Assembly (NCBI GenBank): GCA_015039365.1
Contig: WION01000430.1
Span: 1-44,856, forward strand
Direction: 5' to 3'
From: Amanita rubescens
Lineage: Eukaryota > Basidiomycota > Agaricomycetes > Agaricales > Amanitaceae
Length of the DNA: 44,856 nucleotides
Shown here: piece by piece, positions 10,434-20,753 of the stretch
Layout: each line of letters starts with the position of its first letter
Numbering within the stretch: the first letter of the stretch is position 1
Translations under genes and position numbers: made by a program
Notes under the pieces: generated by a model
What the model was told of the DNA's origin: nothing
Databases searched by the model: none
The model's input: the letters and a program-made list of their open reading frames with translations, nothing else

Positions 10434-12663
10434 TCACAGGTCGTATTTAACAAGGTCATCCGCATTAACGATAGCAGCCGAGATGAATGAGCGGGCTTCG
10501 ACCCACACCCAGACCTAGAATAGCGTAAATATGTGGTTTTGGAGCTAGCACAGAAGCGCACCTTCAGCAAGGCGCCCAGCTCGCTTGAAGGAAGATTCTT
10601 GTTGATGTTCTCTCTTGTCGCCATACTTCCACCCAGTTGCCTCAGGATGGGAAGGGCACTAGCAAAAAGGTCCAAATTGGGATCAAGCCGCCTGCCAATG
10701 CCTTCAAGTAATAGGATTGCGATAACGGTATTGATGAAGTCGCCTTCCATCCTGACGTGATGCTTTCTAACCGCTTTGAGGACCTCCGTGAGCAAATTGG
10801 ATATTTTGATCTGACCAAGAGAAAATGTCTTGCGTTTGATGGATAACACCAGATGCTGCATTTTCAGGGCAAATGTTTCCGTGTCAATGGCTAATTCCGG
10901 TGATCGCGAGCGCTCCACCATTAACTGTCCAACTCTATAGCCATCGAACTCGGCCACTGCTCTAAAGAGGTCAATAAAGTTTCTTCGATTGGTCGCATCG
11001 AGGGTAGTGACGAGGCCGGCGTCGATGAACACAATTTCAGGCATATAACCTTCCTGATGTAATGAATTCAACTCTGCAGTCCAGGCATCTGGGGAACGTC
11101 TGAGTTGGCGCAGACGTTCCACAATACGATCCGAGTCTGAATGATCTGCAGGAACAAATAGGCCATTTTCAGAACTAGACACGTTCGTAACCTGGCCTCC
11201 TTTACGGAAAAAGTGATTAAATAAGCTTTGTATGTAAATTATCGTGTTGGGTGGCTTGATGAATTTGATCATAATGTTACCAGGATGGAGGTCTGCGTGG
11301 ACAAAATTGTCTAGTAAAAGCATATGCTAAATAAAGCATAAGCATTCCGCCAAATGAGCAACACCATCATACCAAAAATGCATCTAGCCCGATGGTTGCT
11401 AGTTGCTCATCAAAGGGACCGGCACCATTGGCGAGAAAATATTCCATGGAGATGGCATTTTCATATTCTTCGACAAGAATATCTTTTGTTGACCAGAGTT
11501 TCAAAGACCGAGGAAATGTTACGGGAACTCTTCTATAAGCGAAATTATGTTCAAAAGTCTCCAAGTTATCGGCTTCATTTCTCAGGTCCAGTTGGCGTGA
11601 CATAAGGTTACCAAAGACTTCCACCTCTTGAGGTAGGGAAAGCCATTGCATACCAGGAATGAAGGATATACAGCGGGCAAAGAAAGCCATGATGGAGAGA
11701 TCACGAGATATCATTTTCTCGACATTAGGGTGGAGTATTTTGATGGCCACGGCAGCAGATGGAACGGAGGGAGGGGGTTCATGTAAAATGACGGGAGCCA
11801 AGGCACCCGCAGGTGTCCTGTGTTTTTTTCCCGTTCGGCGCGGACCGAGGTATGAGGGCGGTATCAAGTCTTTTTTTAGAGTAGCTCGGTATACCTAGAG
11901 GGGAAACGAGTCAGGCGAAATGTTACGTAGATAAAAGCTGTACCTGGGCGATGGCGCCAGTTCCAATAGGCTTGCCATCGAACTCTTCAAACACCTGATC
12001 AAAGGGACGTTGAAAGACACGTTCTATGACGTTCTTTGTATGTTCTAGTGAGTGTTGTTTTCCGCGTGAATGCAACGTGCCCAATTTTTCGCACATGAGG
12101 GTCGGGAACAAATCTGCCCTGGATGCAGCCCACTGCGCAAGCTAGAAAGAGAGAATAAGAACACGCATATAACGAAGAATGGTGCACACCTTGATGAAGG
12201 TAGGGCCTGCTGCTGACATCTGCTGGACGAGAAGACCGTACCACCAGACTGCGCCCCACCTATCACCTTTGAAACGCTTCTCTGGTCTGCCAACGAGAAG
12301 CATGGGGCTGCAAATGATGACGGGCATGAAGAGGACAAAGAGATGGACAAAGCGCTTTGCGGTGAGTATAGGTTCCCATATAGAATTGCGAAGAATGTAG
12401 AGGATACGACGGGTGAGGGAGATATGGACTTTAGAGGGGGAGGTGATGGTGAGGGGTGAGTCGGGACAGGTGATGGTGATGGGGGCAGGGTCGGTGAGGA
12501 CGGAGGACGGGGTAAGGCGGGCCGGAATGACGAGCAGCAGTAGACCACCGGCGACAGGAAAGAGGCGGAGCGGACGAAGACGGAGGCGAGGGGCGGAGAG
12601 ACGGGGAAACGGGCGGTGAGGCGGGCGGTGAAGGAGGAGGCGGGTGAAGCGACCTGCGAACAT
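10434..12663 (-). CDS. ADCK2/YPL109-type UbiB family atypical kinase (mitochondrial)
   Basis: UbiB-family protein-kinase-like protein, homologous to human ADCK2 and yeast YPL109C, which are linked to coenzyme Q biology in mitochondria. The start at 12663 gives a long Arg/Pro-rich presequence suited to mitochondrial import. Motifs in order: GPTFIKLAQWAASRADLFP (the KxGQ extension, here K-L-A-Q), the Ala-rich loop IGTGAIAQV, VAIKILHPN, the catalytic loop HADLHPGNIM and a DFG-like IDAG. The C-terminus after the last intron reads EARSFISAAIVNADDLVKYDL. Introns are short and in phase, and no frame breaks were found. In Agaricomycetes this gene and glycogenin are classic neighbours of the HD mating-type locus. 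Its start is 69 bp from the divergent glycogenin start. Confidence 0.92.
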
Positions 12664-12732
12664 GACCGGCGGGGAGCTGTGACGTCAGTTGAAGTTATCT
12701 TGCTCTCAGCGTGCGAAAGTACGGGTTTCTCT
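12664..12732. promoter_or_regulatory. 69-bp bidirectional promoter region, ADCK2-like / glycogenin
   Basis: Only 69 bp separate the two divergent start codons, so both core promoters and both 5' leaders must overlap here or extend into the neighbour's coding sequence. I see no clear TATA box. Confidence 0.5.
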
Positions 12733-15700
12733 ATGGCATCCAACTATGCGTTTGTCACTCTTCTGACATCTGATGCATATCTGCCAGGCGTACTCGCCCA
12801 GGTGGCATCTCTCGCCGAACTTCATCCAGCTCCTCGCGACATCCCTTTCTTTACCGTCTGTTTAGTCACTCCAGAATCAGTCGACGTGTCTTCCTTAAAA
12901 CTTCTCAGGAAGGCTTTCAACCTCGTCGTCGGCGTAGAACTCATTCATCAGTCTGACACAAAGGGCCTGGCGCTATTGGGTATACTTCTTCTCGCTTCTT
13001 TCAGCATATCTCTCATCTCGTCCCTCTCTCAGGTCGTCTCGATCTTCATGCCGTTTTGACTAAGCTTCATGTCTTCCGTTTGACCCAATTCTCCAAAATT
13101 ATCTTTCTAGACGCAGATGTCCTTCCTATACGTCCTCTTTCACACCTTTTCAAATTACCTCATGACTTCTCTGCCGTTCCCGATGTTGGCTGGCCAGACA
13201 TCTTCAACTCGGGTGTTCTCGTTTTCAATCCAGGAGAAGAAAAGTTTAATGAACTTACGGATCTCCTCAACTCAAAAGGCTCGTGGGACGGTGGTGACCA
13301 AGGCCTTCTTAACGAATGGCGTGGCACCAACTGGAATCGACTCAGTTTTATCTACAATACCACCCCAACTGCTGCTTACACGTAAGTATACGATATTCCT
13401 TCGCGTTGCTCTTATCCATACGACGAACAGCTACGCGCCAGCATATGAACGTTTTGGCTCTCAAATTTCTGCGATTCATTTTATCGGACCCAATAAACCG
13501 TGGAACTCCATCCCATATCGTCCGTCTTTCACAAAATTTTCAACTGCCGATTCCTCTGAGTTGGCCTATGATTACAATTCTCTTTTGGATCGTTGGTTCA
13601 ATGTCTATGATCGACATTATCGCGCTCAGCCCATTATGGTTGACAGCTCATTTGAGCTAAAAACGTATATCCCCGTTTGGGAGCAGGAGTCTCGTGACGA
13701 GCACACAGCTATCACTGCCTCCGATGCCTTGCCTTCTGGAACCACTTTCAGTCTAGACGAGCTCAGGAAAGTTGCTATAGAAGGTCTACATTCCTTGGTA
13801 CCTTCGTCTGGTGACCACGGAGGCGAAGGCAATTACATCAACCTACCCTTACAAGGTCGAGTCGACCTCATGGGTCCCAGGAGACCGCAGGAGCTGGTTA
13901 TCGTCGAAGAGACGGATGTTGAAGATGCTGTATCCAAGAGCGAGAACAATGTTCCGCCCGAGATACGTGTGCAGCAGAGTGTTCCATCCACTCCCCCGAG
14001 GAAGCCACTTGCCAGCAGTGGGTCGTTTGGTTGGCAGTCATTACCTACTCCAGATCCAAACGACCTCCCTCCGAGTCCGCGCCCACAGATTATATCACTT
14101 CCTTCAACTCCCACTCCACACGCTTGGTTTGCTCGATCCTCGCCCTCACCGCAGCCCCCTCAGATGTCCATGCTCTCACTACATCCCACGCAGATGTCGC
14201 TGCCCTCGGTATATCCTACCCAAGTGTTTCCTACTTTGCCAGCGTCTCCGTCTCCCCAATCGCACACGTCACAGCGAACGGTTGCAGCGTCTTCAGACTC
14301 TGGGCAAGTGTCCCAGCTACCTATTTCGATGCCCCCACAGATGCCCTCAATGCAGGATTATTTCCCCCCTCAACAATTCACGCAGATGCCTCCATCTGCT
14401 GAGAAACAAGAACCTGTGCAGACGAGCTCACATGCAGAGGAAGAGGAACGTCGCCCGCCGTCACCACCCCTGCTTCTCTGGAACCCTGCTATCGAGCCTC
14501 CCCCAACGAGCCTCCCTTCATCCTCTGGATTTGCCGTTAACACTTATTATCCCAATGCTTGGGACAATACACCGTCAAAGAGTGTGTTGGACGGCACTTC
14601 TCAGTCTCCGGATACCCTATTCCAGCCTCCACGTACCCCGGGAATTCCAAAACCTTTGGTCCGAGAAGGCCATTACCGTCAAGTTACGGGAGATGGTACC
14701 TCAGGAGCAGCCCCAAGCCCCGATCCAACCAAGGTTAAGCATGTCTTTACTTGGGAAGACAAACCGAGAACTCAGCCCGGCCGTGTTTTCCCCTCACTTG
14801 AAAGTCCTTCACCCAAACAAGTCCAAGGACTTCCTACATCTCCTCTTCCTACATCACCAGCAATGCAAGGACTACTCTCGCCTCTCCGTGGATTACCTGT
14901 GGACCTTGTCTATGTAAATAAGTGGGATATAGTTCCAGGCATCCAAAAATATGCTTCTCGGCTCCGTCCTCCTAAAGCTCCCATCCCTTTGGCTCCTGCT
15001 TTCGATGAAAACGAGTGGAAAAAGGATCCCGAGCACAAAGCTGAAGTTAGCAGCCGCGATGGAGATGATGAAGATAGCAGTGATGGAAGTGCCGCCGATG
15101 ATAGTGATAGAGACGAAAGGTCTGCAAGGAACTCGCAAAGACAATCTCGACGGTCTTCAATCGTCTCGGCTAGTGAATTGATCACGGGCAAGAAGAAACA
15201 ATATAAAACGAGAGGGGTGCAAACCGTTCCAAAAGACATGCGCAGTCGAGCTGTTCAAGTCAACACTTTCTTGGTTAACCCTTCAGCCCTATCGAAGACA
15301 AGAAAACCACCTTTTTCAGGTGATGCCAGTCAACTACCAGATTTGCCCATGTCAACTGCATTGCCATCACCCATTGATGAGCCTGAGAGGACTTTACAGG
15401 CCCCGCAACTGCGCCCTTCAAGTGAACAAAAACTTTCAATGACTGGAAGATCTGTGTCGCACACGGCTTCACAACATACACAATCACCTATACAGGTACC
15501 TAGACTCGGATTTCCATCAATCATCTCGCGCCAAGTTTCGAATGACTCATCGCTTGGGTCTCCTGCATCTTCTGGTCCGCCTTTGTCGCCGGCAGAAGGC
15601 CCAGCTCCCCCTTCACCTTCCCGAAAAGGAGGGCGTGTGTGGGATCCTGCAAGAGGTGTTGAGTTGTTCAAACGGGGCTCTGAAGAGGTTCTGGCTAGGT

Positions 15701-15747
15701 TCTTGAAGATGGGTTCTTGGGAGGGCGAGGCTTCTCGACTCCGCTAA
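12733..15747 (+). CDS. Glycogenin-like glycosyltransferase (GT8) with long disordered tail
   Basis: Self-glucosylating primer of glycogen synthesis. The start MASNYAFVTLLTSDAYLPGV at 12733 opens the GT8 domain; the metal-binding DxD lies in KIIFLDADVLP, followed by FNSGVLVFNP, GGDQGLLNEW and HFIGPNKPWN. Introns 12980..13032 and 13382..13430 join in phase, giving about 970 residues. Roughly the last 650 residues are Pro/Ser-rich and low-complexity, with an acidic stretch near 15055-15125. A C-terminal helix (DPARGVELFKRGSEEVLARF) resembles the glycogen-synthase-binding tail of glycogenins. No frame breaks in 2.9 kb of coding sequence. This tail is longer than in animal glycogenin (about 350 residues in total), a pattern seen in fungi. 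Confidence 0.92.
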
Positions 15748-16628
15748 AAAAAATTGGAGCAGCGTTGGCTGCACATATGATGTATATTTCGCTTTGATTT
15801 TGCTGTCGGACTAAAGTTATTTTCGATACCCTGGACGTTGTATGGACGTTGTACGCCATCGAATAGCATTGAATATAGATAGACATTCGTCATCCTACGC
15901 CTACTCCAACGCACCCTCGTTCTAATAAGAGTCGTCCTTGATGAAACTTCAGCAAAGTGTTTAGCGAGAATCAATGCAGTAGCGTGAGTTTCGCTCATCA
16001 CTCATCCCTTTGAGGCCCGTCTCATTCCAGCAGCCCCGAAACAACCGCAGGAAGCCTCACTTGCGCTCGACCTCGCAAACGCCTCTCTTAGTACTACAAA
16101 CACGGCCGCGCGAACCCATCCCTGAACCCATGCCGAAAGAAGGTCCCGTGTCTTCCACGATGCTGTGAACGGGATATCCTCTCAAGCGTCCCGCGTGGAA
16201 CAAGCGGAAAAAGAAACCGAAAACGTGCAAAGGGTCGAAGCCGACGATGCTATCGTCCACCTCGTCGCGCGCGAGGGGGGAAGAAGAGCAGGGGAACGAG
16301 GAGATACGGAAACGGGGGAAAGGCTGACGAGGGCTCTTCGTGTGCCTTATCAGTCCGAGATGGCGGCACACTCACCAAGCCTTGCTCCATTGCAGCATCG
16401 AATTGGAGCAGTATAACTTAGCGTGGTTGTTATGCACTGGCGTTCCAGATGCTAGATGATACTGCTAAGTATCTAATTTGCGTATTTCGGAGCATGAGAG
16501 AGAAGCTTCGTAAAGGTGACGCTGAAAGTTCGGTTGCGATATATATATTCAGCCTACGGAATTAGCTTTACAAAGTGAAATTCAGCTAAAAACACTACCC
16601 TCAAGCTGCTGAATGGACCCAAATCTTG
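15748..16628. other. Gap between glycogenin and the CRN gene; possible small ORF
   Basis: No confidently recognised gene. The best candidate is a minus-strand reading frame ending at 16057 that runs up to about 16400. It contains FDPLHVFGFFFRLFHAG and two GMGS units, and may start with MEQGL before a gtgagt donor near 16375. Composition is GC-rich, and the opposite strand is also open over 16165-16416, so this could be chance. The rest is the 3' flank of glycogenin and AT-richer sequence near 16480-16600. Confidence 0.25.
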
Positions 16629-19197
16629 TCACATCGCCAATAGACGGAAACTCATACGGACACTGAGCCCGTTATCCAAAATACTTACATTGTGAAAGTT
16701 GTCCTCGAACACAGCATGGTACAAATTTGACATAACTTAGCAGCACACAAGGTTGCATCAGTGGAGCAATGATCAAAGAGTGAGTCCACTTACGTGGATG
16801 TTTCTTCTTTGGATATGTGGTACGGCAGTCAATAATGATATACTCGGATAGAGGGAGTGTCATCCTGTATGACCCTCCTTCGGAAAACCGACCACAATGA
16901 CTTGCTAGCTGATTACCTTCACGTAGAAGTTCTATCCCCCACGATTTGGTAGGGATATAGAAATCTACGAGTCCCTGTGTTGTCCCGAATTCGGGAAAGG
17001 TGACCAGCGACCCCCGCGAAAGAACATGACAGCAACGATAAAATTCGTCCTGATACTGGGCTTCGGGTAGCCGCTGAATACAACCAGGACCTAATCTTCG
17101 TTTAGCCGAGAGAATGTTCGGGGAGAACAGCTTAATGACGTTGATCACGAAGTCCAGAAGACTATTTGCTTGGAGTTCGGTTGGGGGGAGACTGCCCGAT
17201 AGTTTCCACTCCACATACCAGCGGTGAAGCGACGATGGGAAGAGGTACCCGATTTCATCTAATAAGTTCATGGCCCCGAGCTTGTCTGCGTGGAGCCAAC
17301 CCTGGCGGAAACACTCCTGAAGCGCTTTCTTCTCATCATCAGTCCCGAGCTCGGAATCCTTCACAAAATTCTTACGAAGGACAGCAGAAAAGACACTGGC
17401 GATGGCCGGGGCCCGGAGTGCATCATTTGATGGTAGCCCCCTTCCGAATACGATAGCGGAATTCTCGAGCTTTTGTAGCAATTCTTGTGGGCCGATTGCG
17501 TCCAGAAATGACTTCCAAGTGTAAAGCCGGCCAGCAGTACGCTTGAGTTGACGATATGACTGAACCAGATGTCAGACCATCACCCTTTTTAACGCAAAGG
17601 GACTTACGTCGTCGGCAATAATTATGCTAATGAAATCCTTGATCGCCCCCACGTGCCCGTTGGTAATACCATAAAGGGCATCAAAAAAAGAAGGATCAAA
17701 CGTGGGGGAAGGATAACGCGTGATCAGATCGTCAAACTCGCTTCGGGTGAAAAGGAGTCCAACTGGAGCAAGGCCATCTTGATGGTCAATATGACGCAAA
17801 GTGACCCGCTGGGCATCAGCGATGAGTAGTGGGGTCCCCCCTAAGCTGACACGCAATGTTGGGCTGCCATAGCCACAAAAGATGATCGCGCGACGTTCCT
17901 CGTAGTCACGCATGGGTCTGAAAAATTGGCTCCAGAGTTCTGAATCATTGTACGTCTGTTGCGCTTCGTCAAAGATGAACACCGTTTTTTTTCTTTTCTC
18001 GTCCCAGCCTAACCACCTTAGATAGGAGCGATAGTCGCCCCTCTCTGCTTTCGCTGGCCACCCATGAACCCAAACAATGTGAATCTTCTCGTCGTCTTGC
18101 TGGGGGATATGATCGATATAATCAGCGAGTAATTGGGCAAGCACCGTCTTGCCGCTTGCGGGAGTCCCACGAACCTTCGTGGGGTAAGCGGGGATTTCAG
18201 AACATTGAACGTCATAAAGTTACCTGAATGAAACCACATTCCTTGAGTCGTTCGTACAGCGCTATGACTGTATCCCTCCGTGGAGATGTATTCCCTGAGG
18301 TCTCTGTGAGCGGTGAGAGGGCAAAATTTGACTGGGCTTACGTGGAGGGCGGGGGAATGATCGGGTTCGTTCGGGAGGTCTGGGGTTGTCTATGGGGTGC
18401 AGTGGCGGATAAAAAAGGACGAGAGCGTAGTGAACGGAGCGTTGATTAGCGATAGTTGAATGACACGACAGATATGGGCTCACTTGTGGATGGAAGTTGC
18501 GACATGACAGACACGGGCCCACTTGTGGATGCAAGTTGCGGCACAACAGATGTGGATGGAAGTTGCGACACGACAGATACGGGTCCACCTCCGGACACAA
18601 GTTGCACCAGAATATGGACATGCTTTTCGAGAGGGTTGTGCGGAAAGAGTGCCGACACTTTCCGTGTAGGGGTCAATTCGTCCGCGAACGCTGCCACATT
18701 GCCTCGCGACTCAATACGGTGCGAGAGAGTATGAACCGGTTCCACAGGTTCTGCGACATTTAGCTGGCGAGATAGAGTCAGCTGCGGAAATGCCGGCCCA
18801 AAAAATATAAACACACCTTCAAAACGATGAAGGAGTTAGTAATACGTTATCTTGAATGTTTGCGTTAGCCTACCTTCCAAAGCAGTAGTCTGGAGTATGT
18901 TACAGCGCGAAAATCTTCATATTCCTCCTTTACAGCCTTCTGCAAATCAGTGACGTCGAAGTCGCGACGTACGGTTATCTTTAATGGACGAGGGTCGCCG
19001 ACAACAAAGAACCAAAGTGGAAGAGATTTCTTGCCAAACATCAAGGATGGATGTATGGCGTAGAGGTAAGAATACAGCGAATTGGGAGGAGTAAAGGGCC
19101 CGTTGGATTGGAAGTCGTTCATCGCAATATCGCGTTTGTCACCTCGTGACGTCATACTCCAATGACTGTTGAAGTTGTTTACGACCCAACGTGGCAT
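16629..19197 (-). CDS. Crinkler (CRN) family protein: ubiquitin-like header, P-loop NTPase, REase-like domain
   Basis: Crinkler-type effector-like protein. The header exon 18874..19197 contains a ubiquitin-like module (LPLWFFVVGDPRPLKITV ... LLLWK); the likely start is the Met at 19041 rather than 19197. After an intron, exon 2 begins at 18781 (LTLSRQLNVAEP ... ADELTPTRKVSALFP ... HVHILVQ), the usual CRN header end, then a repetitive linker. The NTPase has RRDTVIALYERLKECGFIQ, Walker A GTPASGKT, the Walker B-like VFIFDEAQ and FCGYG. The C-terminal part has DFYIPTKSWGIELLREG and YIIIDCRTTYPKKKHP, matching the CRN restriction-endonuclease-like domain. Firm exons: 17608..18174, 16794..17541 and 16629..16735, all in phase. 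The linker splicing around 18224-18480 is uncertain. Cellular target unknown; described in fungi as effectors or conflict proteins. Confidence 0.85.
18468..18610. repeat. Tandem repeat, 39-bp unit, about four copies, in the CRN linker
   Basis: Units begin at 18468 (39 bp), 18507 (39 bp), 18546 (27 bp, with a 12-bp internal deletion) and 18573 (about 38 bp). Each starts acaga and contains ggaagttgcgac or a close variant. On the minus strand they lie in the CRN linker and encode a Ser/Val/Pro-rich motif (SVVSQLPSTS). All length changes are multiples of three except the last, imprecise copy, which fits a translated repeat. Confidence 0.8.
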
Positions 19198-19489
19198 AAC
19201 TATCGACCTTATGCGTGCCAGTTCAACGTGTTACACAATGACGGCGAGCTCCTTATTGAAATTAACTGTTAGAACGCGCGAATGTCCACTTCCTTTGTGC
19301 CTCTATTCTAACCTCCGATGAAAAATAAAATAATTTATTTGATCATGTCACCACTGAGCAATATGACTGAAACGGTAAGCAAATGTACATGCTAATAGTA
19401 CACAAGGTTTCATTGGTATAGATCAAGTTCCATCTTCCTCGTATGATAGTGCAAGATTTAACATTCATGTGGCAGCCTCAGCCATGTCA

Positions 19490-20144
19490 TCATAGACAAC
19501 TTTCGCGGAGCTTCTGCTCGAAAATCGAAAGGCAAAACGAATCCGCCATCTCTCGACACCCTGAATGGAGAAACAGCTGATCCGCTCTGGAGGACATAGA
19601 AGGACAACAAATGTTTCCAGTCCACGCAAGCTGCGCCTTGAACTCAGTCATTCCAAATAACAAGATGATATCAAACTCTCCGCGATAATACTGCATCCCA
19701 TCCGCAGATTTATACTAGAAGTATCAGCGACAACCGCGCATACGGGTGAATAGTTATTTGCAGTAGAGGGCGTGAATAATAAGCACAGGCACGATGTCGG
19801 CAAGATTTACGCACATTGTTCGGTATCAAACCATCTAGGACCTTCCCAACGGCCATGATAATATTATACATGGTTTCTTCAGTTCTCGACCGGATAGGAA
19901 CTGTTGACTCCACGTGGTACGATCCCCGGAACTCTTTCTCTTCAGAAACGCGGGTACCCTGTGCAAAAAGAGTAAATATATGCCAGTGCCAAGGAACTAC
20001 GTGATTCCCCGTCAGACCCACCTTCTTCAATATGACATCAAAGCAGTCCGGTAACACAATCCTGCCTGAAGGACAGAAACTTGGCCGCCGAGGACGCCGC
20101 AGGGTAGTAGATATCATCAAGTGTTCATCTCGGCGACAATTCAT
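19490..20144 (-). CDS. Unknown two-exon gene
   Basis: I do not recognise this family. Exon 1 (19815..20144) and exon 2 (19490..19714) are joined by a 100-bp GT-AG intron in phase 0, giving 184 residues. Visible features: an Arg-rich N-terminus, FCPSGRIVLPDCFDVILKK, NHVVPWHWHIFTLF, a charged middle (SEEKEFRG) and GEFDIILLFGMTEFKAQLAW. There is no signal peptide or transmembrane segment. It lies just upstream of the CRN gene, on the same strand, in the least conserved part of the window. The C-terminus (SSRADQLFLHS and on) is short and could be truncated. Possibly a lineage-specific family; function not assigned. Confidence 0.5.
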
Positions 20145-20560
20145 TTCTATCTATAACAAGGTTGACTGGAGAACCCGTTTCTGCCGTGGAACAACTTCAG
20201 GCTGGAGCTAGCCGCGTTACGGCCAGTGCTTCAGCGGAAGGTCAGAGGGATGTGGAACCAGCCAAGGCGGCAAGTGCGCCTTACATCGAACAGGCAAAGA
20301 GTCTGGTATCGGATGCTATAGCAGCTGCGCAGGTCCTTGATTGTCTTGTCGTCACTAACATAGCTAAAAGTCGCATCTTCCCGAGAGCTTGGTAGGACAG
20401 ACGATATCGCCAGATCATACGTCGCTGGCTTCTCGCACAAACGTATCTTCAGGCCGATTCAGCACTAGATACAGCAGGGCAGTATGCGAAAGCCGGGCGA
20501 GCATCGGCAGATGTCCCTGTTATCAGTGCACCGTTAGTGGACCTCATCATATTGGGACGA
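20129..20560 (+). pseudogene. Ala-rich LEA-like protein gene, broken or mis-sequenced
   Basis: From about 20162 one frame encodes Ala/Ser/Gln-rich helical sequence (EGQRDVEPAKAAS, YIEQAKSLVSDAIAAAQ) followed by an intron-like gtccttg...aaaag and PESL. Beyond about 20395 similar composition continues in another frame (ALDTAGQYAKAGRASAD near 20465-20510). No single splicing pattern I tried gives one open frame, and no ATG starts the first segment. It resembles hydrophilic LEA-like proteins of basidiomycetes. It may be a real gene with base errors or a decayed copy. Confidence 0.35.
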
Positions 20561-20753
20561 GTACCAACACCGAGGCTGCAGAGAACGATCCGAGGGTATT
20601 CCATATATATCCTAGTGTACTTCGTCGGACATATAAATTAACCACGATTGTGCTGCGCTGTTTCAATCGATCCTGATCTGAAGCAACGATAATGGTAAGT
20701 CATCCAGTATTTCTCCAATGTATCTCGTATTCAACGAAGCACAGGATTCTTTT

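Noticed and set aside
12045..12743. A 232-codon minus-strand frame at the ADCK2-like start
   Set aside because: Shadow of the real presequence frame, which starts at 12663 and continues by splicing into kinase motifs.
13811..14917. A 368-codon plus-strand frame inside glycogenin
   Set aside because: It overlaps the Pro/Ser-rich tail in another frame. The composition (Arg/Leu/His/Pro) is what a frame shift of that low-complexity DNA gives, and there are no domains.
13117..15747. A single 876-codon open frame beginning at 13117
   Set aside because: Its first about 105 codons are the wrong frame of glycogenin exon 2 plus intron read-through; only the part from 13431 is real coding sequence.
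16165..16416. Plus-strand frame of 83 codons after glycogenin
   Set aside because: Opposite-strand shadow of an equally weak minus-strand frame in GC-rich DNA.
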